64,000 bases of DNA, from contig JAHBTK010000002.1 in assembly GCA_019638625.1 (NCBI GenBank), positions 992,001 to 1,056,000 of the forward strand, given 5' to 3'. The notes beneath the pieces were generated by a model that did no database searches, had not been told where the DNA came from, and saw only the letters and a list, made by a program, of their open reading frames with translations. The position numbers and the translations under genes were made by a program. Of the stretch, positions 35,598 to 44,614 are shown piece by piece. The stretch's first letter is position 1. The number at the start of each line of letters is the position of its first letter. This stretch comes from Chitinophagaceae bacterium (GTDB lineage Bacteria; Bacteroidota; Bacteroidia; Chitinophagales; Chitinophagaceae).

Positions 35598-36524
35598 ATG
35601 AGTACATTTCAGTTTCCGGGGCAAACTGCCTTTTACAAGGGAAAAGTAAGAGACGTTTACACTATAGGAAATAAGCTGGTGATGGTAGCCAGCGACCGCA
35701 TCTCCGCGTTTGATGTGATACTGCCGCGCCCCATTCCTTTTAAAGGACAGGTGCTGAACCAGATAGCAGCCCGTATGCTGGAGGAAACAAGTAACATCTG
35801 CCCCAACTGGCTGGAGGCCGTTCCGGCGCCCAACGTAGCCATAGGAAAAAAATGTGTGCCCTTTAAGCTGGAAATGGTGATCCGCGGCAACCTGGTGGGG
35901 CATGCCTGGAGAACCTATAACAGTGGAAAAAGAACATTATGTGGTGTTTCCCTGCCCGGAGGATTGAAAGAAAATGACTTTTTCCCCGAACCAATCATTA
36001 CACCTGCTACCAAAGCGGAGCAGGGCCACGATGAAGACATTTCCAAAGAAGAGATAATCGCTAAAGGCCTGGCAACGGCAGAGGAATGGGAAGTGCTCGC
36101 CAGGTATACACGGCAGCTTTTTGAAAGAGGGAAAGAAATTGCGGCGCGGCAGGGATTGATACTGGCAGACACGAAATATGAATTTGGAAAGATCGGTGAT
36201 GAGATATACCTGATGGATGAGATACACACGCCGGACTCTTCGCGTTATTTTTATGCAGATGGATTTGAGGAAAAGCAAAAAAAGGAGGAAAGGCAGCAGC
36301 AACTTAGCAAGGAATTTGTAAGAGAATGGCTGATAGAAAACAATTTCATGGGTAAAGAAGGACAAACGGTACCGGAGATGAGTGATGAATGGGTACTGAC
36401 CATCAGCAACCGCTATATAGAATTGTATGAAAGAGTAACCGGCAAAACATTTGAACCGGAAGTGCTTACGGAGCAGGAAACCTATGACAGAATTGTGGCG
36501 GCTCTGCAAAACCTAAAATCATAG
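35598..36524 (+). CDS. purC: Phosphoribosylaminoimidazole-succinocarboxamide synthase
   Basis: 308 residues, the longer variant of SAICAR synthetase. It joins aspartate to CAIR in purine synthesis, using ATP. Blocks seen are [80 protein letters not shown] and [20 protein letters not shown]. The gene ends 4 bp before the next start (36529), so a lactonase gene follows in the same transcript. Other pur genes are not in the window. Confidence 0.96.
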   Translation: MSTFQFPGQTAFYKGKVRDVYTIGNKLVMVASDRISAFDVILPRPIPFKGQVLNQIAARMLEETSNICPNWLEAVPAPNVAIGKKCVPFKLEMVIRGNLVGHAWRTYNSGKRTLCGVSLPGGLKENDFFPEPIITPATKAEQGHDEDISKEEIIAKGLATAEEWEVLARYTRQLFERGKEIAARQGLILADTKYEFGKIGDEIYLMDEIHTPDSSRYFYADGFEEKQKKEERQQQLSKEFVREWLIENNFMGKEGQTVPEMSDEWVLTISNRYIELYERVTGKTFEPEVLTEQETYDRIVAALQNLKS

Positions 36525-36528
36525 TTGT

Positions 36529-37665
36529 ATGAAACATTTATTATACTTTTTAATACCGGCTTTATTTTTTTATTCATGTAACGGCAATATGAAAAAACAG
36601 GAAACAGCATATTACCTGGTCACCGGTACTTATACCGGTGGGCTGAGTAAAGGAATATATGTGCATACCTTCAATACCGGGGACGGCAGTTTTAAAGAAG
36701 TAAGCCATATAGAAACGCCCAGCCCGTCTTTTTTGGCCGTATCGCCGGATGAGAAATATGTGTACGCTGCAAATGAACTGGGGGATAATGATAACGGAGG
36801 CGAAATAAGCGCTTTCGCTTTTGACAAAACGACCGGAACCCTGCAGTTCCTGAACAAACAGTTGACCGCAGGCGATCATCCCTGTCATGTAGATGTAGAC
36901 AAAACAGGAAAATGGGTGGTAGCGGGCAATTACAGCAGCGGTACGCTGTCCGTATTCCCCGTGCAGGAGAATGGATCACTGAGCGTGGCGGCGCAAACCA
37001 TCGAGCATACCGGCTCGGGGGTAAACAAACAAAGACAGGAAAAACCCCATGTACATTGCACCCTGTTCTCAGCAGATAATAAGTGGTTGTTTGTGCCCGA
37101 CCTGGGAATTGACAAAGTGATGATTTACGCGTTTGATGTCGCCACAGGCAGGCTTACGCCCGGCGCCCAGCCGTTTGCAAAAGTGGAAGACGGAAAAGGA
37201 CCCCGCCACATTACCTTTCACCCCAATAATAAATTCGCTTACCTGATTGAAGAAATGGGCGGTTCGGTGAGCGCCTTTGAGTATATTGGCGGAACACTGA
37301 ATCAAATACAGAACATCGCTTCCGTACAACAGGAGGATACCGCTTTTATCGGAAGCGCCGATATTCATTTGTCACCCGATGGAAAGTTCCTGTATGCTTC
37401 CAACCGGGGCGGGTTGAATACCATCGCCATTTACAGCGTTGATGATGGAACCGGTTTGCTCACCCTGGTCGGACATCAAAGGTCCGGCGGAGAGATCCCC
37501 CGCAATTTTACCATTGACCCCTCCGGCAGGTTTTTGCTGGTGGGAAACCAAAACTCCGATTATATCTCCATTTTTAACAGGGACGGGAACACCGGACTGC
37601 TAACAGATACAGGTACCCGGATTACGGTTGGTAAGCCGGTTTGCCTGAAATGGATCAGTAAGTAG
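36529..37665 (+). CDS. Lactonase-family beta-propeller (6-phosphogluconolactonase-like), periplasmic lipoprotein
   Basis: 378 residues. Signal peptide with lipobox (YFLIPALFFYSCNGNMKK). Seven-bladed propeller with the repeated blade type (IETPSPSFLAVSPDEKYVYA, DHPCHVDVDKTGKWVVAGNY, ADIHLSPDGKFLYASNRGGL), as in the PF10282 lactonase family. It starts 4 bp after purC. If it hydrolyses 6-phosphogluconolactone it would complete the zwf-gnd pathway, but its predicted export argues against a cytosolic role; other sugar lactones are equally likely. Confidence 0.85.
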   Translation: MKHLLYFLIPALFFYSCNGNMKKQETAYYLVTGTYTGGLSKGIYVHTFNTGDGSFKEVSHIETPSPSFLAVSPDEKYVYAANELGDNDNGGEISAFAFDKTTGTLQFLNKQLTAGDHPCHVDVDKTGKWVVAGNYSSGTLSVFPVQENGSLSVAAQTIEHTGSGVNKQRQEKPHVHCTLFSADNKWLFVPDLGIDKVMIYAFDVATGRLTPGAQPFAKVEDGKGPRHITFHPNNKFAYLIEEMGGSVSAFEYIGGTLNQIQNIASVQQEDTAFIGSADIHLSPDGKFLYASNRGGLNTIAIYSVDDGTGLLTLVGHQRSGGEIPRNFTIDPSGRFLLVGNQNSDYISIFNRDGNTGLLTDTGTRITVGKPVCLKWISK

Positions 37666-37681
37666 GTGGTATAAAAAAGGG

Positions 37682-38452
37682 TTATGCAGGCTCTTCCCTG
37701 AGCTTATACAAACTGAGAGTGGCCGCTATAACGGCATAAGTAGGGGCAAGCACCCAACCTACAACGGGCAATCCATGCATGGCATAAAATACCAGCCCGT
37801 TGCCTATCGAAAGTCCTTTATGCCTGGAGATAAACTCCATACTTTGATGGGGAGTCAGCTTTTGTCGTTCGCAACTGTAGTCCAGCATAGAGAAGCCATA
37901 ATAATAACATTCCGTAAGCAAAGCCGCCAGGGGACTTATCCAGCCAACTACCGGCACAAAAGAAACGATCAGCAACGCCACTGAGTACACCGTTTGCCAT
38001 AGCAGGTTCCGGAAAGCAAGGGCGACGCCTCTTTTGATGCCCGTCCATAAACCGGAAAAAGTGACCGGATGTTCTTTTCCCTCAATCATGGATTCTGTTT
38101 TCTCACTGAGGAAGCCGAATATGGGCGAACCGATGATCAGCCAGATATATTTAAACCAGGAAAAATACATCAGCAGCAGGATCAGCCACACCATAATGCC
38201 GCCCAGCGCGAAGAAAAATCCCAAAACGCGGCTGTGCGAGTTATCTACCCAGGCTTTCAGTCCTATCTTTACACTCAGGAACTCAATGACATAACTGGCG
38301 CTTTTGCCAAAAAAGTACATGCTTACCACAAACAAAACAGCATATACAATTCCGGGAATTAAAATCCATTTCCAGAGGCGGTTCGTTTTAATAAACTGAT
38401 GTGCTTTAAAATAAGATTGTACGGCTATAATAATCTCTTTAAGCAAAAGCAA
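37682..38452 (-). CDS. EI24 domain-containing membrane protein (CysZ-like)
   Basis: 256 residues with about five transmembrane segments (IPGIVYAVLFVVSMYFFGKS, FFFALGGIMVWLILLLMYFS, TVYSVALLIVSFVPVVGWIS, IGNGLVFYAMHGLPVVGWVL). The blocks IIGSPIFGFLSEKTESMIEG, RNLLWQTVYSVALL and ECYYYGFSMLDYSCERQKLT are typical of the EI24/CysZ family; some members transport sulfate, others are uncharacterised. It converges with the lactonase with only 16 bp between stops. Confidence 0.83.
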   Translation of the reverse strand: MLLLKEIIIAVQSYFKAHQFIKTNRLWKWILIPGIVYAVLFVVSMYFFGKSASYVIEFLSVKIGLKAWVDNSHSRVLGFFFALGGIMVWLILLLMYFSWFKYIWLIIGSPIFGFLSEKTESMIEGKEHPVTFSGLWTGIKRGVALAFRNLLWQTVYSVALLIVSFVPVVGWISPLAALLTECYYYGFSMLDYSCERQKLTPHQSMEFISRHKGLSIGNGLVFYAMHGLPVVGWVLAPTYAVIAATLSLYKLREEPA

Positions 38453-38577
38453 CAGTTTTATATGGATTTAATAAACTTGCTGAATGGAACCTCGTTCAAC
38501 AACCAAACATAAAAAAAAATAATGAAACCGGGCATATGAGTTCATAAGAACATCCGGCAACAACCAAAACCATTCAA

Positions 38578-39180
38578 ATGGACAAGCTAACATACGAATT
38601 CTACAGTCGTTCATCGGTAACAGCGATCGCCAGGGAACTACTGGGGAAAGTACTGGTGACCAACCTGGATGGGATGCTGACATCCGGCCGTATAGTAGAA
38701 ACAGAAGCCTATAACGGCGTTGTGGATAAGGCATCTCATGCCTGGAACAACCGGCGGACCAACAGGACGGAGATCATGTATAAGGAGGCAGGTCATGCGT
38801 ATATATACCTCTGCTATGGTATTCATTATTTATTCAATATTGTAACCAGTAAAACAGAGACCCCACACGCGGTATTGATAAGAGCGATTGAACCGCTTAC
38901 GGGGGTTGAGTACATGATCAAAAGAAAAAAATCATCAGGCGGAGGAAAACATCTTGGTGCGGGGCCCGGTAATGTGGCAAAATCATTGGGACTTACCACC
39001 CGGCATACCGGGTTCTCTCTTCTGGAAGATGTTATATACATAGCCGATGACGGGTTCAGCCTTAAAAAAAGCCAGATCAAAACAGGTCCCCGGATAGGGG
39101 TTGATTATGCGGGAGACGACGCGCTGCTTCCGTACCGGTTCTTTATAAAGGACAATCCCTGGGTAAGCGGAAAGAAATAA
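38578..39180 (+). CDS. 3-methyladenine DNA glycosylase (AAG/MPG family)
   Basis: 200 residues, family size. It flips and excises alkylated or deaminated purines (3-methyladenine, hypoxanthine). Catalytic Glu43 and Tyr45 in GRIVETEAYNGVVDKASHAW; further blocks are GHAYIYLCYGIHYLFNIVTS, AVLIRAIEPL and LGAGPGNVAKSLGLTTRHTG. It precedes ubiE on the same strand. With EndoQ (2.2 kb) and the alkyltransferase-like gene (40.7 kb) this is one of three base-damage genes in the window. Confidence 0.95.
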   Translation: MDKLTYEFYSRSSVTAIARELLGKVLVTNLDGMLTSGRIVETEAYNGVVDKASHAWNNRRTNRTEIMYKEAGHAYIYLCYGIHYLFNIVTSKTETPHAVLIRAIEPLTGVEYMIKRKKSSGGGKHLGAGPGNVAKSLGLTTRHTGFSLLEDVIYIADDGFSLKKSQIKTGPRIGVDYAGDDALLPYRFFIKDNPWVSGKK

Positions 39181-39236
39181 GCGGATTAAAACTATCCTAA
39201 ATTTTAGCCCGGCTTAGGAATATTTTTTTTAATGAC

Positions 39237-39244
39237 TATTTTTG
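39237..39244 (+). promoter_or_regulatory. -7 box (TATTTTTG) just before ubiE
   Basis: TATTTTTG fits TAnnTTTG. It is followed by CAGGAC and the ATG at 39251, so the transcript would start at or near the start codon, as for the EndoQ gene. The start of ubiE is therefore placed at the ATG and not at the in-frame TTG (39242) inside the box. Confidence 0.45.
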
Positions 39245-39250
39245 CAGGAC

Positions 39251-39994
39251 ATGGCGAGTTATAATCATGATACCGTAGTCCCGTTCAAAGAGTCTGAGTT
39301 GGGTAAAAAGGAGCAGGTAGCCGAAATGTTTGACCAGATTGCCGGGAAATACGATTTCATGAACCGGTTTTTATCCGCGGGGATAGATGTGAGCTGGAGG
39401 CGAAAAGCGTTGAAAACACTCCGTAAGGACGATCCCCGCATCATGCTGGATGTGGCAACCGGAACTGCGGATGTAGCCCTGATGGCCCATGCGATGCTTC
39501 AACCCGAAAAGATAGTGGGGATTGATATCTCGGAGAAAATGCTGGAGATTGGCCGGGAAAAAGTGTTAAAAGCGGGGCTGGAACAGCATATAGAGCTGCA
39601 AAGCGGGGACAGTGAAGCAATAAACTTTCCTGATAATACGTTTGATGCAGTTACGGTGGCCTTTGGCGTACGGAATTTTGAACACCTCGAAAAAGGGCTT
39701 TTAGAGATAAAAAGGGTGTTAAAACCCCATAGTAAACTAGTTATTTTAGAATTTTCAAAACCCAAAATACCAGGCATAGAACAATTTTACAATTTATACA
39801 TGGGGCTCGTGGCACCGGAAGTAGCTTCTATGATTTCTAAGAACAGGAAAGCATATAAGTACCTGAACAAGTCGATGATGGAGTTCCCCGATGGAAATGA
39901 TTTTGTAAATGTTTTAAAAAAACTGGGTTTCCAGAACACGTCATGCAAAAGATTAAGCCTGGGTATCTGCAGCATTTATTGCGGATCAAAATAA
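39251..39994 (+). CDS. ubiE: Menaquinone biosynthesis methyltransferase UbiE/MenG
   Basis: 247 residues. It methylates demethylmenaquinone using S-adenosylmethionine. Motif I is IMLDVATGTADVALMAHAML; the UbiE signatures YDFMNRFLSAGIDVSWRRKAL and FGVRNFEHLEKGLLEIKRVL are present. The C-terminal SLGICSIYCGSK is standard (GxxCIHxGxK-type). The 3' end overlaps the 5' end of porT. Confidence 0.95.
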   Translation: MASYNHDTVVPFKESELGKKEQVAEMFDQIAGKYDFMNRFLSAGIDVSWRRKALKTLRKDDPRIMLDVATGTADVALMAHAMLQPEKIVGIDISEKMLEIGREKVLKAGLEQHIELQSGDSEAINFPDNTFDAVTVAFGVRNFEHLEKGLLEIKRVLKPHSKLVILEFSKPKIPGIEQFYNLYMGLVAPEVASMISKNRKAYKYLNKSMMEFPDGNDFVNVLKKLGFQNTSCKRLSLGICSIYCGSK

Positions 39995-40707
39995 TACTGG
40001 TTGCAGCTTGTTTTTTTTTCGCTAACACTTCCTTTGCACAATTAAGGGGTAACTACAACCTGCCCAATCATGATGATAAGCTGTACTATTTCGGGATCAT
40101 TCTCGGGTATAACACTTCCCACTACAAAATTTCGCATACCCCTGGTTTCCTGATGCAGGACAGCATCCAGGCTGTGAACGGGCTGAACGCCGGGCGTATT
40201 CACCTCGGTATCCTGGCAAACCTGCAGATTTCCGACCGATGGGACCTGCGTTTCTACCCGTTGAATCTCATTTTCAGCGAAAAAAGATTCCAGTACGACC
40301 TGAAATACCCTGAAGCCGGGGAAACCTCGCTGGTAAAATCGCAGAAAGTGGAGTCAATCGTTATGAGCTTTCCGCTACAGGTGAGGCTGAAAAGCGACCG
40401 GATCAAAAACTTCAGGGTGTACACCCTGGCCGGCGTAAAATTTGACTATGACCTTGCCTCCAAATCCGGTACCACCAACTCGGAAAACCTGGTAAAAGTG
40501 AATAAGACCGATTTTGGTGTGGAAGCGGGTATAGGGTTCCAGTTTTTCAGTAAATATGTTATCGTTTCTCCTGAAATAAAGGTCAGCCAGGGGCTGAACA
40601 ATGTACACGCCAAAGATCCTTCGCTGCGGTATTCCAATATTATCGACCGGTTGAACTCCCGGATGATCATGTTCTCCCTCCAGTTTGAAGGGGGCGGATT
40701 ATTATAA
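39979..40707 (+). CDS. porT: PorT-like outer membrane protein, type IX secretion
   Basis: About 242 residues from a TTG start at 39979, giving MRIKIILVAACFFFANTSFA as an ideal signal peptide ending in Ala-Gln. An upstream in-frame ATG (39943) would add 12 polar residues before it and overlap ubiE by 52 bp. The mature part LRGNYNLPNHDDKLYYFGII, LGYNTSHYKISHTPGF and LKSDRIKNFRVYTLAGVKFD resembles PorT. PorT is an outer-membrane beta-barrel needed for T9SS secretion and gliding, and is found next to ubiE in many Bacteroidota. The start-codon choice is uncertain. Confidence 0.85.
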   Translation: MRIKIILVAACFFFANTSFAQLRGNYNLPNHDDKLYYFGIILGYNTSHYKISHTPGFLMQDSIQAVNGLNAGRIHLGILANLQISDRWDLRFYPLNLIFSEKRFQYDLKYPEAGETSLVKSQKVESIVMSFPLQVRLKSDRIKNFRVYTLAGVKFDYDLASKSGTTNSENLVKVNKTDFGVEAGIGFQFFSKYVIVSPEIKVSQGLNNVHAKDPSLRYSNIIDRLNSRMIMFSLQFEGGGLL

Positions 40708-40709
40708 GT

Positions 40710-41093
40710 CTACAGCAACTCTTTTGAGGGGTCCCAGAACAGTTTGGCAAAACCGACTATGGTATCGTCTTTTACCTTGATCCCTTCTTTTTTCAGTAGT
40801 TTTTCCATGAGGTCCGGCTCGGGAAAATGATGCTTGCCTGTAAGCATGCCGTTGCGGTTTACCACGCGATGCGCCGGCACAGGCGGGTCCGCGCTTCCGG
40901 CTGCGTTCATCGCCCAGCCTACCATCCGGGCAGAAAGTTTGGTTCCCAGGTAGGCTGCAATGGCCCCGTAGGAAGTAACCCTTCCTTTGGGCACCAGCCG
41001 TACGATCTCATACACGGAATCGAAAAAAGAGTCGGCCGGCTTTTTAATATCCTTTTTGGCTGCCGCGGGCGCTATTTTCTTTTTAATTGGCAT
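40710..41093 (-). CDS. Alkyltransferase-like (ATL) protein, MGMT fold without active Cys
   Basis: 127 residues. The helix-turn-helix SVYEIVRLVPKGRVTSYGAI-AAYLG and the MGMT-like signature are present, but the active site reads PAHRVVNRNGML with Ala74 where methyltransferases have Cys. Proteins of this type (ATL) bind O6-alkylguanine and pass it to nucleotide excision repair without removing the alkyl group. The N-terminal 20 residues are Lys/Ala-rich. It overlaps the upstream gene by 11 bp and is the last of four coupled genes. Confidence 0.9.
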   Translation of the reverse strand: MPIKKKIAPAAAKKDIKKPADSFFDSVYEIVRLVPKGRVTSYGAIAAYLGTKLSARMVGWAMNAAGSADPPVPAHRVVNRNGMLTGKHHFPEPDLMEKLLKKEGIKVKDDTIVGFAKLFWDPSKELL

Positions 41094-41445
41094 GGCGTGT
41101 TGGTGCTGCTTTTGCTATGGTATATCCCGGAAGTTTTTCCGCATCGCGGGCTTCTATCTCATACTTGTTATTGCGGTAGCCCCTGCGCAGGGTTTCGACA
41201 GAGTACTTTATAACAAAACCCCAGAAACCATGCTGCCTGAACTGCTCTACATGCTTCAGTTCGTGTTTTACCCAGCGCTCGTCCATCAGGAACTCCTGCC
41301 GGGTGGCATTATACAGGTAAATTGTTTTGCCGAGCGTAAATGCCACATTGTTTACACCCAGGCAAAATGCGGCAACCCTTGCTTTAAAGGACCGCTCCTT
41401 TATCTGTATGCCGGCAATATCTATTTGGTCTCTGTCTGTTCCCAT
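41083..41445 (-). CDS. DUF4157-like protein with HELKHVEQ motif
   Basis: 120 residues. The segment DERWVKHELKHVEQFRQHGF carries an HExxH zinc-peptidase motif and resembles the DUF4157 type; the rest (LGVNNVAFTLGKTIYLYNAT, EIEARDAEKLPGYTIAK) is short. Activity is not shown. It overlaps bcp by 25 bp and the ATL gene by 11 bp, so the four genes from the M23 peptidase onward are translationally coupled. Confidence 0.78.
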   Translation of the reverse strand: MGTDRDQIDIAGIQIKERSFKARVAAFCLGVNNVAFTLGKTIYLYNATRQEFLMDERWVKHELKHVEQFRQHGFWGFVIKYSVETLRRGYRNNKYEIEARDAEKLPGYTIAKAAPTRHAN

Positions 41446-41897
41446 GCCTGAATTATTTCTTCCGCATGCTGTTTACTTTTCGGGCGGAGGAAAACCTTCC
41501 TGATAATCCCTTTTCCGTCAATCAGGAAGGTAGTACGATGCAGCCCCATGTATTTTCTTCCATACAGTTGCTTCTCTCCCCAAACGCCATACCTGTCAAT
41601 TATGGTATGTTTCGGGTCTGCTATAAGGGTAAAGGGGAGTTCCTGCTTTGTTCCAAACTTTTTGTGGCTTTCCACCTCATCAGGGCTCACCCCCAGAACA
41701 ACAAAACCCTTCCTTTTCAACAGTGTGTGGTTATCCCGCAGGTTGCAGGCCTGCACGGTGCAGGTAGGGGTAGCATCCTGGGGGTAAAAATACAATACGA
41801 TATTCTTTCCTTTAAAATCAGCCAGCGATACCTTTTTGCCGTTCTGGTCAGGGCCCGAAAAAGCCGGAGCCTTATCTCCTTCCTTTAATGTTATCAT
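41421..41897 (-). CDS. bcp: Peroxiredoxin, thioredoxin-dependent thiol peroxidase (BCP type)
   Basis: 158 residues. Peroxidatic Cys46 in YPQDATPTCTVQACNLRDNH with resolving Cys51 five residues on, the atypical 2-Cys arrangement of the BCP group. It reduces peroxides with thioredoxin. The ATG overlaps the M23 peptidase stop (ATGA). Confidence 0.95.
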   Translation of the reverse strand: MITLKEGDKAPAFSGPDQNGKKVSLADFKGKNIVLYFYPQDATPTCTVQACNLRDNHTLLKRKGFVVLGVSPDEVESHKKFGTKQELPFTLIADPKHTIIDRYGVWGEKQLYGRKYMGLHRTTFLIDGKGIIRKVFLRPKSKQHAEEIIQAWEQTETK

Positions 41898-43600
41898 CGA
41901 TTAAATATAAAAGTTTTCACGCTAATATTTCCGGCTTCGTCTTCCACCTGCACTTTCAGTTCATTTTCGCCTGCCGGGCACCGTTCATCAAAAGTATAAA
42001 TGAAGTTCCTGCCTTTGTCGTTGGTAAAACGCAGCCACTCCCCGTTGAGCTCTGCCCTGAAGTTCTTAACCCTGTCCAGGTTGTCTTTTACAGTGATCAC
42101 TATTCTTTTCGCAGCGCTCAGGTCTGCACTGTCATTAAATCCAACCGGGATGATTTCCGGGGGCGTTTCATCGAGCACCAGTTGAAAACTTCCAAACTCC
42201 CTGAAGCGGGCCGTAGCCCAACCCTGCTGCCATTCGGGCTTAACCACCTCCTTTTTATTGCCGGCAAATCGCTGCATCACCGTACGCTGCAACTTATCTT
42301 CAGGCACACCGGTCATCGCTTTTATACGCACAGTCAATCCTTCCTGCAGAGGTATATCAGGATTGCCGATGGTATGAATGGCAGAAACCACCTGCTGCAT
42401 CAACGACACCCTGGTTGAATAATTAATACGCACGGAATCGTAAAGTCCTTTTTCCGATATATAGAACTCTCCCTCCTCACTTCCATCGCCTACATTTAAC
42501 ATGCCCGGATAAAACATCTGTCCCGGTGCGCCGGCGGCGACAGTAGCAGGCGCTTTGAATTGTATCTTAAATTTCAACAAGGCTTTGTTGCCGTCGGCGT
42601 CTTTGGTCTCTATGGTAATATCCCGGGGCTGTCCGTTCTTCAGGTCCAGTACGCCATCCCCATTTATTTTTTTGTATATGCTTTCCGTATAGCCGGGTAA
42701 TTCAGATAAATGCTGCAGGTAAGGCCCTCCGCCGGACTTTGTTTTATAATCGATATGGGCGTTCATATAGCGGGTAGCGCTATAGGGGATACTGTCCATA
42801 ACAAATTTTATTACCTCTTTGCCGTTCTGGCTCAGCATTCCTGCAAATATGCCGTTGAGATTGGCAGAGCCTGAATGCGTGTCGTAGCTGGTAACAGCAA
42901 AGCTGACCGCCGGACTGGACACGGTGATGATAGCAGGAGTGGTAACATAGCCCTGTGGCGTTTTTTTTACGGCAATGATACGGGGAGACTGCTCATAAAT
43001 GCTTTTTGTGCGGTCGTAAATGGCCAGTCTTTGAATGGTAGGGGGTACATTGTCCCGGATACCTAAACCAAACAGCATCGGGTTTAAATTCAGCTCGTAA
43101 TCGCTGCTTCTTATCTCAAAGTGAAGGTGTGGTCCCATTGAACCGCCTGAGTTTCCGCTATTGGCGATAAAATCGCCCTTTTTCACCGGAAACATATTTT
43201 CGGGGATAGTGAGATCCACTGCCCAGGACTCCCGTGCATATTGCTGTTCCGTAACATACACTTCCAGTTCGGGGAAAAAAGTATTCAGGTGTGCATACAG
43301 AGAAACGAACCCATTGGGATGTTTTATGTAAACAGCCCGCCCGAATCCGAAAGGTTCCACTTTTATCCGGGCAACAAATCCTTCGGCAGCGGCATACACC
43401 GGCAGGTTTTCCACCCGGTTTGTTTTAAAATCGAGCCCCATGTGGTAATGGTTAGGCCTGAGCTCACCAAAATTGCCGGAGAGCGATGGCGCTATATTGA
43501 GCGGATTGCGGAAATAGCCCTGCGGATAGCTGTTTTGTTGAGTAGATTGTGTAAAGGACTTAAGACTGATAAGTAACAAAAGACTAAAAAAATACCTCAT
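41894..43600 (-). CDS. M23-family metallopeptidase (LytM domain), secreted
   Basis: 568 residues with signal peptide (FFSLLLLISLKSFTQ). Residues 50-165 are a LytM/M23 domain with zinc ligands and catalytic residues visible: HYHMGLDFKT (His53, Asp57), LYAHLNTFFP (His104) and GPHLHFEIR (His158, His160). Residues 180-568 are beta-rich domains ending in DEAGNISVKTFIFNR, an Ig-like fold. It likely cuts peptidoglycan cross-links or acts as a regulator of such hydrolases. It heads the four-gene coupled operon. Confidence 0.94.
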   Translation of the reverse strand: MRYFFSLLLLISLKSFTQSTQQNSYPQGYFRNPLNIAPSLSGNFGELRPNHYHMGLDFKTNRVENLPVYAAAEGFVARIKVEPFGFGRAVYIKHPNGFVSLYAHLNTFFPELEVYVTEQQYARESWAVDLTIPENMFPVKKGDFIANSGNSGGSMGPHLHFEIRSSDYELNLNPMLFGLGIRDNVPPTIQRLAIYDRTKSIYEQSPRIIAVKKTPQGYVTTPAIITVSSPAVSFAVTSYDTHSGSANLNGIFAGMLSQNGKEVIKFVMDSIPYSATRYMNAHIDYKTKSGGGPYLQHLSELPGYTESIYKKINGDGVLDLKNGQPRDITIETKDADGNKALLKFKIQFKAPATVAAGAPGQMFYPGMLNVGDGSEEGEFYISEKGLYDSVRINYSTRVSLMQQVVSAIHTIGNPDIPLQEGLTVRIKAMTGVPEDKLQRTVMQRFAGNKKEVVKPEWQQGWATARFREFGSFQLVLDETPPEIIPVGFNDSADLSAAKRIVITVKDNLDRVKNFRAELNGEWLRFTNDKGRNFIYTFDERCPAGENELKVQVEDEAGNISVKTFIFNR

Positions 43601-43985
43601 CTATATTATGTCGGGTTGGTATACCGGCAAAGCTAGCCACCAACGCCAAAAGAATAAAATCATTTTCAGTCCAATTGATTACGCGGGATGGTTTTTTCAA
43701 AAAAATTAACAGTAAAATGCTTGCCTGGCGGGCATTTTTAAGGAAGTTGGCATCTTGTTTGACATGATTGTAGACACCGCCTGTCTCTCCGCAAAAAAAT
43801 TACTGAACATTGTTTTGCTATGGATATCATCCCATGATTGGGAAAAGGGGGTTGATATTTGATAAGAATCTTTGAAATGCCGGAAAATAGGGAAAAAGAA
43901 TACAATTTTTTTAAACTATTATACAGCGTTTTTCGTCTATATATTGTCTACTATTATAATTGTTGAATCTTCAAATCAGAATGCT
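43601..43985. other. 385-bp intergenic stretch
   Basis: It separates the M23 operon from a small plus-strand gene. I see no gene, repeat or clear terminator. The M23 promoter should lie near 43,601-43,700 (minus strand) and that of the small gene near 43,900-43,980. Confidence 0.3.
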
Positions 43986-44180
43986 ATGAAAGGGATGAAA
44001 AGGAAAATCGGTCTGGCACTAGCCATTACAACAGGATTTATTATTGGCGCTTTTCGCGGGGAAATTGCCAGGCAAAAATTTATTGCAAAAGTGAAGGATA
44101 GACATGAACAGCATAATAAGGTCCAACAGGAAGAAATAATCCTTGATGAGTTTGAATTTTCGGCTTTTCATACAAGCTGA
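43986..44180 (+). CDS. Small membrane-anchored peptide, unknown
   Basis: 64 residues from the ATG at 43986: one hydrophobic helix (KIGLALAITTGFIIGAFRGE) and an acidic tail (VQQEEIILDEFEFSAFHTS). An earlier in-frame ATG at 43872 gives a hydrophobic extension that is less gene-like. A strong terminator follows 20 bp on, which supports a real transcript. No family recognised. Confidence 0.5.
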   Translation: MKGMKRKIGLALAITTGFIIGAFRGEIARQKFIAKVKDRHEQHNKVQQEEIILDEFEFSAFHTS

Positions 44181-44201
44181 TTATCTATGATATTCTTTAT
44201 A

Positions 44202-44227
44202 AACACCCGGATCTTCCGGGTGTTTTT
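44202..44227 (+). terminator. Rho-independent terminator
   Basis: AACACCCGGA-TC-TTCCGGGTGTT followed by TTTTG makes a strong hairpin with T-run after the small peptide gene. Confidence 0.8.
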
Positions 44228-44230
44228 GTT

Positions 44231-44614
44231 GGTGCATATCCCTTTCTTGTTTCCTGATTTTCTGAAATTACAGGATCAGCCCGTTACAGATCTTATTTTC
44301 CCGGCAGGTCTCGTACGGCGGGTAATACACTTCAATGCTTAGGCTATACAATGTGCAGGGATTAAAAGACCATGCCATCATCGGCGATCACCAGATCCCG
44401 ATAGGAAGAAATTATAAAGAGGAAGTAGAAAAAAGGATCTCTAAAAACTGAATATCCAACTATTCGCGGGAAATGATCTTCTGGTCATTCTCACCTTAGA
44501 GCAGCGCTATAATTACCGGCATTTTACTATTTTTCTTCAGATTGAGGCTGTATGTTTTGATTTTTTGTATCTTAATCGCCCAAGTTTATTAAGCCACTTC
44601 CGAAAAATTCAGCG
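44231..44614 (+). pseudogene. Intergenic stretch with possible gene remnant
   Basis: At 44,336-44,452 the plus strand has a 38-codon frame (LRLYNVQGLKDHAIIGDHQI, then PIGRNYKEEVEKRISKN), which looks like the C-terminus of a lost protein and is preceded by a different frame. No start with supporting context, and no family recognised. The part from 44,453 to 44,614 holds only AT-rich leader sequence for the next gene. Confidence 0.25.
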
